A DNA stretch of 64,000 bases, taken from contig NZ_FWXH01000012.1 in the NCBI RefSeq assembly GCF_900176305.1, forward strand, positions 28,049 to 92,048, given 5' to 3'. Made by a program: the position numbers and the translations under genes. Within the stretch, counting starts at the first letter, position 1. Each line of letters starts with the position of its first letter. The notes beneath the pieces are model-generated. The model worked only from the letters and a program-made list of their open reading frames with translations. It was not told where the DNA came from and ran no database searches. Shown piece after piece: positions 1-9,786 of this stretch. The DNA comes from Clostridium acidisoli DSM 12555. Its GTDB lineage: Bacteria; Bacillota; Clostridia; Clostridiales; Clostridiaceae.

Positions 1-37
1 TATGACACAACAAAATGTTAAAAAAAGGAGTGGAATT

Positions 38-1780
38 ATGGGCGAGCAAGGTGTTGATTTTATAATGAATATATTTTTTATATTTCTTATTTTTATAGCT
101 GTAATACTTATAAATTTCTCAATAAATACAAGTTATGTATATTTAATTGGCTTTATTCCTCTTGTATTAATATTATTTTTAGGGTTTTACATAAGAAAAA
201 AAACAATTCTAGATGGACTGAACAAAACGTTTAAAAAAGAGTGGGGTAAAAGTTTAGATAGAAAAAGAAATTTTAATAATATAAGATCACTTTTTGATTA
301 TATAAGCGGTGAAAATTCCAATGAATTTCATATAGATGATCAGACATGGTCTGATTTAACTATGAATGAAATCTATACCAAAATAGATAGGACAATAACT
401 TCTATAGGCGAAGAAATGCTTTATAATTTGCTTAGAACACCTTTGTTTAACAAGGATAAACTAGAAAAAAGAAATAAGTTTATCAATTTATTAGGAAAAA
501 ATGAGGAGTTTAGAAATAGTATAGGTACAAATCTTTTAAAGCTTGGTAGGGTGAAAAAAAATTATTTATCAGATCTTCTTTGGAATGATATAAATGTGGA
601 TACGAAATATAAATCCATATGTATGCTTTTAGGAGTACTTCCAATAGCATTAGGTGGGGTTGCCTTTTTAACAAAAAATGTGTACTTTGTATTATTAATT
701 TTTGTTGTACTTTTTATGAATTTTAAATTTCATGGGAAAATTAAAAAGGAAATATATCAATATGTATCTTGCATTGGATACTTGAACTCAATGGTAGCAA
801 CTTCTTTAGAAATATCAAAAATCAAAAATATTGATGGGTTTGAAAAATATAAAACCATGTTAGGCGAAGTTGGTAAAAAAACAGAGGCAATATCAAAGAA
901 ATCAACTGGACTTGGAAGAGTTGAAGGAATGGATCAAACAGGAATCCTAGATATATTATACATAGTATTTCTAATAGAAGAAAATCAATTTTTTTCTTGT
1001 ATAGGATTAATAAAAAAATATCAAGAAGATTTAAAAAAACTTTATATATGTATAGGAGAAATAGATGCATTACTTTCTGTAGCTTCTTATAGAGAAGGCT
1101 TAGATAATTATGTGTATCCAGAGTTTACAGCTGAAAACAAGTATTTTGAAGCAAATGATATGATCCACCCCTTACTAAAAAAACCAGTGGGAAATTCTAT
1201 TGTTATGAAAGAAAGAGGAATAATATTAACAGGTTCAAATATGTCTGGTAAATCAACTTTTCTTAGAACTGTAGGCGTAAACATAGTATTAGCTCAGACA
1301 ATATACATGACAACAAGTAGATTTTATAGGGCAAGCTTTTTTAAGATAATGACATCCATAAGTCCTGAAGATAATATAATGGGAGGTAAAAGTTATTATT
1401 TTAGAGAAGCAGAAGCACTTTTAAGAATCATACATGAAGGTGGAGAAGATTATCCACTACTATGTATAATAGATGAAATATTTAGAGGGACAAATCCTGT
1501 TGAAAGGATTAATGCTTCTATAGAGATATTAAATTATTTGGAAAGGCATAACGCAATGCCAATTGTAGCTACTCATGATCTTGAAATTACAGATATATTA
1601 AAGGATAGTTATAATTTATTTTATTTCACAGAGGATATAGATAAGGAGGGCATGGTTTTTGATTACAAGCTTAAAAATGGGGTATGTAGGACAAGAAATG
1701 CTGTTAAACTTCTAAAATATCTTAACTATCCAGAGGAAATTGTTAATAATACAAATAAGAGAATAGAAAATAATATGTAG
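38..1780 (+). CDS. Membrane-anchored MutS-family ATPase
   Basis: This is a 580-residue protein with the MutS C-terminal ATPase domain. The Walker A sequence GSNMSGKST lies near residue 398, the Walker B IIDEIF near 477, and the switch sequence ATHDLEITDIL follows. Two hydrophobic segments near the N-terminus and another pair around residues 190-230 suggest it sits in the membrane. The N-terminal mismatch-recognition domain of true MutS is absent, so it belongs to the small MutS-related group rather than mutS proper; its substrate is unknown. The frame is open from position 2, but AAAGGAG at 24-30 is well spaced for the ATG at 38, so that start is preferred. The upstream context is outside the window. 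Confidence 0.85.
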   Translation: MGEQGVDFIMNIFFIFLIFIAVILINFSINTSYVYLIGFIPLVLILFLGFYIRKKTILDGLNKTFKKEWGKSLDRKRNFNNIRSLFDYISGENSNEFHIDDQTWSDLTMNEIYTKIDRTITSIGEEMLYNLLRTPLFNKDKLEKRNKFINLLGKNEEFRNSIGTNLLKLGRVKKNYLSDLLWNDINVDTKYKSICMLLGVLPIALGGVAFLTKNVYFVLLIFVVLFMNFKFHGKIKKEIYQYVSCIGYLNSMVATSLEISKIKNIDGFEKYKTMLGEVGKKTEAISKKSTGLGRVEGMDQTGILDILYIVFLIEENQFFSCIGLIKKYQEDLKKLYICIGEIDALLSVASYREGLDNYVYPEFTAENKYFEANDMIHPLLKKPVGNSIVMKERGIILTGSNMSGKSTFLRTVGVNIVLAQTIYMTTSRFYRASFFKIMTSISPEDNIMGGKSYYFREAEALLRIIHEGGEDYPLLCIIDEIFRGTNPVERINASIEILNYLERHNAMPIVATHDLEITDILKDSYNLFYFTEDIDKEGMVFDYKLKNGVCRTRNAVKLLKYLNYPEEIVNNTNKRIENNM

Positions 1781-1878
1781 CTTCGTAGAATGAAGAAATT
1801 GTGAAGCAAAGTGAAGAGTTTTAACGATTGCTTTGCAATATCTCAATATTATGAATTAACCTACTCATCTATAAAACA

Positions 1879-1926
1879 AAAAAGTTACTCTAGTCACTAA
1901 AAAGTGTGCCTAAAGTAACTTTTTTA
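1879..1926 (+). terminator. Rho-independent terminator after the MutS-like gene
   Basis: AAAGTTACT (1881-1889) pairs with AGTAACTTT (1914-1922) and a T run follows. A small inner hairpin, CACT/AGTG, lies in the loop. The rest of the 267-base gap shows only the leader of the next operon. Confidence 0.7.
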
Positions 1927-2047
1927 TACTTATAATTTGATATAATTCATATTAGTGGACGTATTGACATAATGTAGAAATGAGTGTACTATTAATGCGT
2001 AACACGAATGGCTTTTGATAATACATTTTAAAGTAAGGAGGGGAAAC

Positions 2048-4540
2048 ATGAGTATAATATTAAAATTTATATTAAAGAACATAAAGGAGAAAAAGCTAAG
2101 AACTTTCCTTATTGTTATATCCATTGCAGCCTCAACTGCACTCTTTTTTGCAGCCAATGGTATTGCATCCACTATAAAACAAACAGAAGTTAATCTTATG
2201 AAAAGTTATTATGGCAGTGCTGAAATTCAAATCGCGGCAGGACCCAAATCTCCATCGCCATATGTATCAACAACTAGGGCAGATTTTTATAGTGATAAAT
2301 TAGATTACGTAATTGGAGAAATTGATGCAGGGGCAACCTATGAGCATACTAAAGATGATATAGTTCAATCACAACTTCAAGGTATTGACTACGATGACGT
2401 AATGAAAATGAATCCATTAACACTTTCAAGTGAGCAAAATATAAAGCCATTTCAAGGAAATAAGATAATAATAAGTGAAAAAACTGCTGAAAAGTACAAT
2501 TTACAAATTGGATCTAAAATGAATCTTAAGGTTACAGATGGGAAAGAAGCATTCACAGTAGTGGGGATTGCCAAAGCTGAAAGCATATTTAAAATGGAAG
2601 GACAAGGACAAAATATACTTGCAATAATTCCTAAAGCTACAGCGGAAAATTTAAATGACGTAAAAGGGAAGGTTTCAACAATATATATAAAGACTAAAAA
2701 TCCTAATGATAAGGATTCTATGATAGAAACTTTATCAAAAGAATACAAAAAATACGTTGTAAATGAAACAATAAATATGAAGCAAATTGATGAAGAAACT
2801 AAATCTATAAGCAATATATTTATGGTTTTGCTTATAATTGTTCTAGGTATGAGTATATTTATTATTTACACTGTATTTAAAGTTATTACAGTTGAGAGAT
2901 TACCTATTATAGGTACTTTTAGGAGTATAGGGGCAACTAAGCTCACCACAGATTTAGTACTTCTTTTGGAAAGTGCTGTGTATGGAGTAATAGGTGGAAT
3001 AATAGGAGTACTTGGAGGAATTGGAATAGTTAAATTAGCGGCAATAGGTCTATCAAGTGCATCTGGAGGAATTGGAGTTTCAATTGATTATTCTTTAACG
3101 CAAATTCTTCAAGCGTTTATTTTTGCAGTAATAGTCTCCATTTTGAGCGCATTAATACCTATCATTAGCGTATCCAAACTTTCAGTTAAAGATGTTGTAT
3201 TAAATACTGTAGATATAGTTGAACGTAAAAGGATATGGAAGCTTATACTAGCTTGTATTTTTATTATATTTGCATTTGTGGCACCCAAGGTTAGTCCTAA
3301 GGAAAATGTAATGGTAATAGGATTAATTGGAATGATACTTGGAATAATAGGCGTAGTAATGCTGGTACCATATTTTACAGATATATTTGCAATCATACTT
3401 CAATGGATTTATGCATTAATCTTTAGAAATGAAGGTATTTTAGCTGCTAAGAACATTAGAAATAATAAAAATATAATAAATAACATTTCGCTTTTAACAA
3501 TAGGAATATCAACATTATTTATGCTTAATGTTGTAAGTACAAGTCTTGGGAAAGAACTTGTAAAAGCCTATGAGATATTTAAAACAGATATAATGATATC
3601 TGGAAATATACAAAATGGAACATTGCCTAAAATTAAAAACACAAATGGGGTTTCAGATGCTGGTGGAATGTACACAACTTATTCTGTAAATATAGTAGGT
3701 CAAAAAACTAAGATTTTAGAGATTTATGGATATAATCCAAACAATTTTAATAAATATCTTAAGGTAAATTTTGATCAGGATAAAAATTCTATATTGAAGA
3801 ATGTATATGATGACAGGGAAATTGTTTTAACAGATAGCATTGCAAATGCAATTAATGCAAAAGTAGGGGATGTAATTACGTTAGACACACTTAAGGGAAA
3901 CAAAAATTATAGAATATCAGGAACTTTTAGTACCCTTATGGATAACGGAAATATGGCAATGATATCAGAAAAATATCTAAAGCAGGATTTCAAAGTGAGT
4001 AACTATACAATGGCATTTGTAAACACAAATATAAGTCCAGATACAGTTGTAAAAACTTTGAAGGATGAATTTAAAGGTCAGCCAATAAATGCGATAACTT
4101 TCGCTAATATGGAAGCAGAAAATGAGCTATCTATAGATATGGAGTTAATGTTAATAAGAATGTTCCCAATTATATCACTAATTATTGGTGCATTTGGAGT
4201 TCTAAATAACTTCTTAATAAGTTATATGGAAAGAAAAAGACAACTTGCAGTGATGGCATCAGTTGGAATGAGCAGACGTCAAACTAGAAAAATGCTTTTT
4301 GTAGAAGCATTGTCAGTTGGAATTATAGGAGCGGTAATGGGAATGTTAGGGGGAATTGTATTAACCAATGTAATTCCATCGCTATTAGCGGCTTGGAACT
4401 TCCCAATGGAAATGAGCTATGATGTGGTTACATTCATAACATGTTTTGTTCTAGGTATTGTAATAACTATGCTTTCCTCATTAGCACCGTCATTTAAATC
4501 TTCAAAATTAAACATTATAGATGCAATAAAATATGAATAA
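2048..4540 (+). CDS. ABC transporter permease, FtsX/MacB type
   Basis: This 830-residue membrane protein has the layout of a duplicated FtsX/MacB permease. It has an N-terminal transmembrane helix, an extracytoplasmic domain (about 40-250), an FtsX four-helix block (about 255-440), a second extracytoplasmic domain (about 490-690) and a final FtsX block (about 700-830). The last block contains the ERKRQLAVMASVGMSRRQ signature seen in this family. It is the first gene of a three-gene operon with an ATPase and a lipoprotein adaptor, which points to export of a peptide, lipid or drug. The start is set by AAGGAGGGG just upstream of ATG 2048; a longer open frame from 2015 lacks such a site. The substrate is unknown. 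Confidence 0.9.
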   Translation: MSIILKFILKNIKEKKLRTFLIVISIAASTALFFAANGIASTIKQTEVNLMKSYYGSAEIQIAAGPKSPSPYVSTTRADFYSDKLDYVIGEIDAGATYEHTKDDIVQSQLQGIDYDDVMKMNPLTLSSEQNIKPFQGNKIIISEKTAEKYNLQIGSKMNLKVTDGKEAFTVVGIAKAESIFKMEGQGQNILAIIPKATAENLNDVKGKVSTIYIKTKNPNDKDSMIETLSKEYKKYVVNETINMKQIDEETKSISNIFMVLLIIVLGMSIFIIYTVFKVITVERLPIIGTFRSIGATKLTTDLVLLLESAVYGVIGGIIGVLGGIGIVKLAAIGLSSASGGIGVSIDYSLTQILQAFIFAVIVSILSALIPIISVSKLSVKDVVLNTVDIVERKRIWKLILACIFIIFAFVAPKVSPKENVMVIGLIGMILGIIGVVMLVPYFTDIFAIILQWIYALIFRNEGILAAKNIRNNKNIINNISLLTIGISTLFMLNVVSTSLGKELVKAYEIFKTDIMISGNIQNGTLPKIKNTNGVSDAGGMYTTYSVNIVGQKTKILEIYGYNPNNFNKYLKVNFDQDKNSILKNVYDDREIVLTDSIANAINAKVGDVITLDTLKGNKNYRISGTFSTLMDNGNMAMISEKYLKQDFKVSNYTMAFVNTNISPDTVVKTLKDEFKGQPINAITFANMEAENELSIDMELMLIRMFPIISLIIGAFGVLNNFLISYMERKRQLAVMASVGMSRRQTRKMLFVEALSVGIIGAVMGMLGGIVLTNVIPSLLAAWNFPMEMSYDVVTFITCFVLGIVITMLSSLAPSFKSSKLNIIDAIKYE

Positions 4541-4557
4541 ACAAAGAGGTGAAATTT

Positions 4558-5265
4558 ATGGAAGGATTAAATAAAAAACTCCAAGTTAATGATGCAATAA
4601 TTCAAACTGAAAATTTAAACAAAACATATAAACTTGGAGCCGAAAGCGTGGAAGTACTACAAAATATAAATGTCACGATTAAAAAAGGTGAATTTGTTTC
4701 CATAATGGGACCTTCTGGTTCTGGGAAAAGTACTCTTTTATATCTTTTAGGTGGATTAGATAAGCCTACTAGTGGAAGCGTTAAAATTGCTGGAAGGGAG
4801 CTTTCGGTTATGAAGGACAAGGCAAAAAGCATTATGAGAAGAAGAGATGTAGGTTTTGTATTTCAGTTTTATAATCTTATACCAAATCTAGATGTTGAAG
4901 AAAACATAATGCTTCCAATACTTTTAGATGGTAAAAAGATTAAAGATTATAAAAAGAAACTTGAAGATATCTTAGATATAGTAGGCTTAACTGATAGGAG
5001 AAAGCACACTCCCAGGGAATTATCTGGTGGACAGCAGCAAAGAGTAGCAATAGCAAGAGCTTTAATAAATGAACCTGATGTAATCCTTGCAGACGAGCCT
5101 ATAGGAAATCTAGATAGTAAAACAGGTCAAGAAGTAATGGAACTTTTAAAGAGAATAAATCTAGAAAATGGTAAAACCATAGTTCAGGTTACCCACTCTT
5201 CGGATGCAGCCAGCTATGGTCAGAGAATTATTTATGTAAAAGATGGAAAGGTGGTAGAACAATAA
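4558..5265 (+). CDS. ABC transporter ATP-binding protein (LolD/MacB-like)
   Basis: This is a 235-residue ABC ATPase of the MacB/LolD class. It has Walker [10 protein letters not shown] near residue 50, signature [15 protein letters not shown] near 155, Walker B VILADEP near 176 followed by IGNLDSKTG, and the H-loop THSSDA. The [11 protein letters not shown]-loop and the NLDS sequence are typical of ATPases that partner FtsX-type permeases. It lies 17 bases after the permease and overlaps the next start by one base, so the three genes are almost certainly co-transcribed. The open frame begins at a GTG at 4549, but AAAGAGGTG is correctly placed for the ATG at 4558. Confidence 0.92.
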   Translation: MEGLNKKLQVNDAIIQTENLNKTYKLGAESVEVLQNINVTIKKGEFVSIMGPSGSGKSTLLYLLGGLDKPTSGSVKIAGRELSVMKDKAKSIMRRRDVGFVFQFYNLIPNLDVEENIMLPILLDGKKIKDYKKKLEDILDIVGLTDRRKHTPRELSGGQQQRVAIARALINEPDVILADEPIGNLDSKTGQEVMELLKRINLENGKTIVQVTHSSDAASYGQRIIYVKDGKVVEQ

Positions 5266-6074
5266 TGAAAAAAAGAAAAATTTCTATAATAATACTTGCT
5301 TTAGGAATAACGTTAGCATTAAGTGCATGTGGAAGTTCTACAGTGTCGAATACTACTAAAAAGGCTGTAACAAAGAAAACTTCAAATGCTATAGATGCAT
5401 CTGGTACAGTTCAAGCTTCTAATGTAGAGACAATAACACTAAATTTTTCGGCAGAAGTTGTACCGACTGTTACAAAAATTAATGTTCAAGAAGGTCAGGT
5501 GGTAAAAAAGGGAGACAAGATAGCTACCATTGACATGACGGCATATAATGATACCATTACAAGCAAGCAGAAACTTATAGATGCTGATATAGATACTAAA
5601 AAAACGCTACAAACAGATGATCAAAAGAAAATACAACAAGATAAAATAGATTCTGAAAAGGCTGATCTCAATGCATTGGAGGCAGCTCCTAGCAAAAACC
5701 ATGTGAATGGCGATGCTATTACAAGTGATATAGACAATGCAGTTGTTACTGATGTTAGTGGAAGTTCTCCTTCTTCTTCGCAAGGGGTGAGTACTGGGGC
5801 AGGGTCAATTGCAACCTTAAGTGATTTAAATAGCTTATATATAAAAGCTAATGTAAGTGAAGAATTTATTAATAGTGTATCTGTTGGAAAAGCAGTTACA
5901 ATAACACCAACCTCTGATCCAGGGACAAGGTTAACAGGTAAAGTCACAAGTATTGCTAGTGCCGCTGTTTTAGATAAAAATGGAGACACATATATACCAG
6001 TAAATATTTCTATAGATCAAAATAATGGAAAATTATTTCCGAATTACAATGTGGATGTAGAGATAAGTAAATAA
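5265..6074 (+). CDS. Efflux adaptor lipoprotein (HlyD/MacA-like)
   Basis: This 269-residue lipoprotein has signal sequence and lipobox LALSACGSS, with the modified Cys at about 22. It then shows a biotinyl/lipoyl-like half (around VTKINVQEGQVVKKGDKIATID), a short charged helical segment and a C-terminal beta-barrel-like half (VTITPTSDPGTRLTGKVTSI). This matches periplasmic adaptor proteins of MacAB-type pumps, but it is well below the usual 340-400 residues, with a much reduced coiled coil. That is plausible in a Gram-positive cell with no outer membrane to reach. The ATG overlaps the stop of the ATPase gene (TAATG). A strong terminator follows and closes the operon. Confidence 0.85.
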   Translation: MKKRKISIIILALGITLALSACGSSTVSNTTKKAVTKKTSNAIDASGTVQASNVETITLNFSAEVVPTVTKINVQEGQVVKKGDKIATIDMTAYNDTITSKQKLIDADIDTKKTLQTDDQKKIQQDKIDSEKADLNALEAAPSKNHVNGDAITSDIDNAVVTDVSGSSPSSSQGVSTGAGSIATLSDLNSLYIKANVSEEFINSVSVGKAVTITPTSDPGTRLTGKVTSIASAAVLDKNGDTYIPVNISIDQNNGKLFPNYNVDVEISK

Positions 6075-6076
6075 AG

Positions 6077-6118
6077 ATAATGGCAAAAACCATAAATAGT
6101 TTTTGCCATTATTTTTAT
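6077..6118 (+). terminator. Terminator of the ABC efflux operon
   Basis: A 14-bp perfect stem, 6077-6090 with 6099-6112 (ATAATGGCAAAAAC and its complement), with an 8-base loop and a following T-rich tail. Confidence 0.9.
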
Positions 6119-6236
6119 TTTATAAGGATATAAGGTTAAATTTCATTAACATATATTTTTTATAAATAAAGAGGGTATATAATGACTTTTGTTGAATAAT
6201 AAGATAATTACATATATTTTGGAAAGTTGGTGCATC

Positions 6237-7004
6237 ATGATTGAGTTTAAACACGTTACAAAAGTTTATCGAAATGGAACAATAGGATTAAAAGATGTAA
6301 ATGTAAAAATCAACGGGGGTGAATTTGTTGTTATTGTAGGTTTATCTGGAGCTGGAAAATCCACGTTTTTAAGATCCATTAATAGACTTCATGAGATAAG
6401 TGAAGGGGAAATATTAATTGATGGTAAATCAATCACAAACGCTAAAGGTAAAGAACTTAGAAATTTCAGAAGAAATATAGGAATGATATTCCAAAGCTTT
6501 AATTTGGTTACTAGATCCACAGTTTTAAAAAATGTTTTATCTGGAAGAGTTGGATATCATTCTACCATGGCAACATTATTGGGGCTCTTTCCTAAAGAAG
6601 ATATAGAACTATCTTTAAAAGCACTGGAAAGAGTGAATATAAAGGAGAAAGCATATTCGCGTGCAGATGAATTATCGGGGGGGCAGCAACAACGTGTTTC
6701 AATTGCTAGAGCTCTAGCTCAGGAGGCAAAAATAATTTTAGCTGATGAACCAGTAGCATCACTTGATCCATTAACTACAGTACAGGTAATGGAGGATTTA
6801 AAAAAAATAAACAAAGAATTAGGAATTACTACAATAGTAAATCTACATAACGTTGAATTAACAAGAAAATATGCAGATAGAATTTTAGGCTTTCGTGCAG
6901 GAGAGCTAGTTTTTGATGGTAAAATAGAAGAAGCTACAGATGACATATTTAATGAAATATATGGCAAAGAAATGGACAAGGATGAAATAATGGTGGAGGA
7001 GTAA
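6237..7004 (+). CDS. phnC: Phosphonate/phosphite ABC transporter ATPase
   Basis: This 255-residue ABC ATPase has Walker [10 protein letters not shown] near residue 34, [15 protein letters not shown] near 145 and Walker [14 protein letters not shown] near 165, all in the form typical of PhnC. It would energise uptake through the two PhnE-type permeases that follow directly. The open frame extends upstream to a TTG at 6189, but family members begin at [11 protein letters not shown], which fits ATG 6237. The ribosome site there is weak (GGAAAG). No phosphonate-degradation genes (phn C-P lyase, phnX, ptxD) occur nearby, so the ligand could be phosphonate, phosphite or a phosphate ester. Confidence 0.9.
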   Translation: MIEFKHVTKVYRNGTIGLKDVNVKINGGEFVVIVGLSGAGKSTFLRSINRLHEISEGEILIDGKSITNAKGKELRNFRRNIGMIFQSFNLVTRSTVLKNVLSGRVGYHSTMATLLGLFPKEDIELSLKALERVNIKEKAYSRADELSGGQQQRVSIARALAQEAKIILADEPVASLDPLTTVQVMEDLKKINKELGITTIVNLHNVELTRKYADRILGFRAGELVFDGKIEEATDDIFNEIYGKEMDKDEIMVEE

Positions 7005-7005
7005 T

Positions 7006-7791
7006 ATGAATAATAGTGAACAAGCATTGGAAAAGCCAGTTAAAACGAAAAAAATTGTAACAATAGTTCTTATTATAATGATTATTTTAGCAAGTGGATA
7101 TCGAACAGAAGCTGACTTTTCAAAGCTAATATCAGGAATTCCACAGATGGGAATCCTTCTAGTCCAAATGTTTCCACCAGACTGGAGTTACATATCTGTA
7201 ATTGCAGATCCGTTAAAAGAAACAATAAGGATGGCAATATTAGGAACGACCATTGGAGGTATAATAGCAATTCCATTAGCGATTCTTTCAGCTAGTAATA
7301 TAACAAAAAGTAGTGTGTTACGATATCCAGCAAGATTTATTTTAAATTTAATAAGGACAATACCGGATTTGTTATTTGCATCTATATTTGTAGCAATATT
7401 TGGAATAGGACCTGTTTCAGGAGTTATGGCACTTGCAGGATTTTCAATTGGGATTATAGCTAAACTTGCATATGAAGCTTTAGAGACAATAGATGACGGT
7501 CCCTTAGAAGCAATGACGGCGGTTGGCGCAAATAAAATTCAATGGATATATTATGCAGTATTGCCGCAGATTTTACCTCAGTTTGTATCTTACTTTCTTT
7601 ATACTCTAGAAATCAATGTAAGGGCAGCAGCGGTACTTGGACTTGTAGGAGCAGGAGGAATAGGTCTTTATTTAAATAGAACACTTGGACTATTCAAATA
7701 TGATCAAACGTCAGTAATAATTATAGCTACATTATTAGCAGTAATAATTATTGATGGATTGAGTACAGTATTAAGGGAGAAGCTACTATGA
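7006..7791 (+). CDS. phnE: Phosphonate-type ABC permease, first copy
   Basis: This 261-residue membrane protein is of the BPD_transp_1 family. It has five or six hydrophobic helices and an EAA-loop region, EAMTAVGANKIQWIYYAVLPQ, which contacts the ATPase. It starts two bases after phnC ends, behind GGTGGAGG, and overlaps the second permease by four bases (ATGA). Many phosphonate and phosphite importers carry two PhnE proteins that pair as a heterodimer, and this arrangement fits. Residues 1-30 form the first membrane helix. Confidence 0.9.
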   Translation: MNNSEQALEKPVKTKKIVTIVLIIMIILASGYRTEADFSKLISGIPQMGILLVQMFPPDWSYISVIADPLKETIRMAILGTTIGGIIAIPLAILSASNITKSSVLRYPARFILNLIRTIPDLLFASIFVAIFGIGPVSGVMALAGFSIGIIAKLAYEALETIDDGPLEAMTAVGANKIQWIYYAVLPQILPQFVSYFLYTLEINVRAAAVLGLVGAGGIGLYLNRTLGLFKYDQTSVIIIATLLAVIIIDGLSTVLREKLL

Positions 7792-8564
7792 AGAAGAAAA
7801 ACAAAATTTTTAATATAATTGTAATTATATTGATAATAGTCTTGTACATATGGGTAATATCGGGTATTCATTTTGACGGAATTAAACCTACAGCTAAAGA
7901 GATAACAAAGGCAATATTTAAAGGACTTATTCATCCAGATTGGTCATATGTGTATAGTCCAGATGGTGAAGATTTAATATCAGGGCTTTTAGATACGCTT
8001 GCCATTGCTGCACTTGGAACAGTTATATCAGCAGTACTGAGTATTCCATTTGCATTCCTTGCAACTAAGAAGATAGTAAATTTAAAACCTGTTACGGGGT
8101 TAGGAAGATTTTTATTAGAATTTATAAGAACTTTTCCAGAATTAGTACTAGCTATTTTGTTTATAAAGGCTGTAGGACCAGGTTCATTTGCTGGCGTACT
8201 GGCGCTAGGAGTCAGCTCCATAGGAATGGTTGGAAAACTATTTAGCGAATCCATTGATAGTATGGACCTAAATGCAATTGAAGCACTAACAGCATGTGGA
8301 GCAAATGGAGCTCAAAAAATATGGTTTGCAATTATACCTCAAGTTTTACCGGAATTTGCATCACTCACACTTTATAGATTTGAAATAAATGTTCGTTCTG
8401 CCACAATACTTGGTATTATTGGTGCTGGAGGAATTGGTACCCCTTTAATCTATGCACTTCAGGCGAGAGGGTGGAGCAGAGTTGGAATAATACTTTTAGG
8501 AATAATAGTAATGGTAACTATTATAGATTTGATATCAGGCTTTATCAGAAAAAGATTAGTATAA
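7788..8564 (+). CDS. phnE: Phosphonate-type ABC permease, second copy
   Basis: This 258-residue paralogue of the preceding gene shares the same fold and an EAA loop, EALTACGANGAQKIWFAIIPQ. A long N-terminal extracytoplasmic stretch (HPDWSYVYSPDGEDL) also has a counterpart in the first copy (PPDWSYISVIADP). The start codon overlaps the previous stop (ATGA), implying translational coupling. It ends at a long hairpin that also serves as terminator for the convergent phnD gene. Confidence 0.9.
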   Translation: MKKKNKIFNIIVIILIIVLYIWVISGIHFDGIKPTAKEITKAIFKGLIHPDWSYVYSPDGEDLISGLLDTLAIAALGTVISAVLSIPFAFLATKKIVNLKPVTGLGRFLLEFIRTFPELVLAILFIKAVGPGSFAGVLALGVSSIGMVGKLFSESIDSMDLNAIEALTACGANGAQKIWFAIIPQVLPEFASLTLYRFEINVRSATILGIIGAGGIGTPLIYALQARGWSRVGIILLGIIVMVTIIDLISGFIRKRLV

Positions 8565-8604
8565 ATAAGAGGTGCTCTCGAAAATTGAGAGCACCTCTTA
8601 TTTA
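8564..8604. terminator. Bidirectional terminator between phnE and phnD
   Basis: A 16-bp perfect stem, 8564-8579 with 8587-8602 (AATAAGAGGTGCTCTC and complement), with a 7-base loop and T-rich flanks on both strands. It separates two convergent transcripts. Confidence 0.9.
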
Positions 8605-8655
8605 TTTATATTCAGGTGTGGTCAAAACATTAACCTGAGCACAAGTTTTGTTTTA

Positions 8656-9597
8656 TTATTTAGCACCTTCTACAGCTTTTTCATAGTCACGAACTACATC
8701 AAAATCTTTGTCATTACCAATCTTATAACCAATATGTGAATATACATCATATATAATTTTTTTACCTTGTGAATCTTTTGAAATAGCAATAAAGGCATTT
8801 TGAATTTTCTTTTTCCAAGCAGAATCCATATCTGGGCGTACACATATAGTATCATTAGGAATTGGTTGAGTATAATATAGCACTCTTGTGTCACTAAATA
8901 CATTAGGATTATCTTTTTTAACAACGTTACGAGCATCTTCAAATACTGCAGCAGCATCAACGTCGCCATTTAAAACTGCAAGAACACCTTTGTCATGACC
9001 TTGTACAGTAACACCAGTTACATCCTTTTGAGGATCAATGCCAGCTTTTTTTAGTTCAGCAGCAGGGTATATGTATCCAGCAGTTGACGTTACGTCCTGC
9101 CATGCAATCTTTTTACCTTTTAAATCTTTTAAAGTTTTTATTGGTGAATCTTTTTTTACAACAATTTCAGATCTATAATTAGTAACTAATTTATCAGTGT
9201 TGGATCCATCTGTTGGATTTATTCCATATCTTTCTGCTTGCAATAAAAGGTCAGCAGAATTTTTTTGTTTTGCTAATACGTATGCAGTTGGTGGCAAAAA
9301 GCCTACATCAACTTGCTTTGAAGCCATTGCTTCAATTATTGTGTTATAGTCAGTTGAAACACTAACCTTTACTGGAATACCTAATCTAGCGCTTAGTAAT
9401 TTCTCAAGTGGCTTTGCCTTAGCTTCAAGTGTTTCAGCATTTTGAGATGGTACGAATTCAACTGTAAGTTGTTTAGGAACATATGCAGATGATTTATCAC
9501 CACTTGTAGTAGAATTACTATTTCCACAACCAGCTAATACTGCAATTGAAAGTGACATGGCTAGGCCTAATGTGACTAGTCTTTTGATTTTTATCAT
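8656..9597 (-). CDS. phnD: Phosphonate/phosphite-binding lipoprotein
   Basis: This 313-residue solute-binding lipoprotein has a signal sequence with lipobox VLAGCGNS, then a PhnD-type periplasmic-binding fold (VEFVPSQNAETLEAKAKPLEKLL, ASKQVDVGFLPPTAYV, KGKKIAWQDVTSTAGYIYPAAELKKAG, with internal breaks). It would deliver ligand to the PhnCEE transporter. Unusually for a phn locus, it is on the opposite strand, convergent with phnCEE, and has its own promoter, so binding protein and transporter can be expressed at different levels. The start is supported by GGAGG ahead of ATG 9597. Confidence 0.92.
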   Translation of the reverse strand: MIKIKRLVTLGLAMSLSIAVLAGCGNSNSTTSGDKSSAYVPKQLTVEFVPSQNAETLEAKAKPLEKLLSARLGIPVKVSVSTDYNTIIEAMASKQVDVGFLPPTAYVLAKQKNSADLLLQAERYGINPTDGSNTDKLVTNYRSEIVVKKDSPIKTLKDLKGKKIAWQDVTSTAGYIYPAAELKKAGIDPQKDVTGVTVQGHDKGVLAVLNGDVDAAAVFEDARNVVKKDNPNVFSDTRVLYYTQPIPNDTICVRPDMDSAWKKKIQNAFIAISKDSQGKKIIYDVYSHIGYKIGNDKDFDVVRDYEKAVEGAK

Positions 9598-9637
9598 TAT
9601 GAATTTCCTCCATTCAAATATAAACTATTACTAGTAA

Positions 9638-9666
9638 ATTATAACATATGAATTAAATATGTACAA
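9638..9666 (-). promoter_or_regulatory. Sigma-A-type promoter of phnD
   Basis: On the minus strand, TTGTAC (9666-9661) and TATAAT (9643-9638) are separated by 17 bases. They lie about 40 bases upstream of the phnD start. Confidence 0.65.
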
Positions 9667-9725
9667 AGTTATTTAAGTTAAAATAATGTAATAGAAATTA
9701 ATATGTTTTTTACAAATATGTATCA

Positions 9726-9754
9726 TTGTATACTATTAATAAGGTTGGTATAAT
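9726..9754 (+). promoter_or_regulatory. Sigma-A-type promoter of the nucleotidase-like gene
   Basis: TTGTAT (9726-9731) and TATAAT (9749-9754) have a 17-base spacer. Transcription should begin near 9761, too close to the ATG at 9766 to leave room for a ribosome site. This favours GTG 9787 as the start of the following gene. Confidence 0.6.
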
Positions 9755-9786
9755 GGTATAAACTGATGAAATGGGGATGTGCAACT

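Noticed and set aside
822..1070. Minus-strand frame of 82 residues inside the MutS-like gene
   Set aside because: Low-complexity Leu/Ile/Tyr-rich shadow of AT-rich coding sequence, with no ribosome site.
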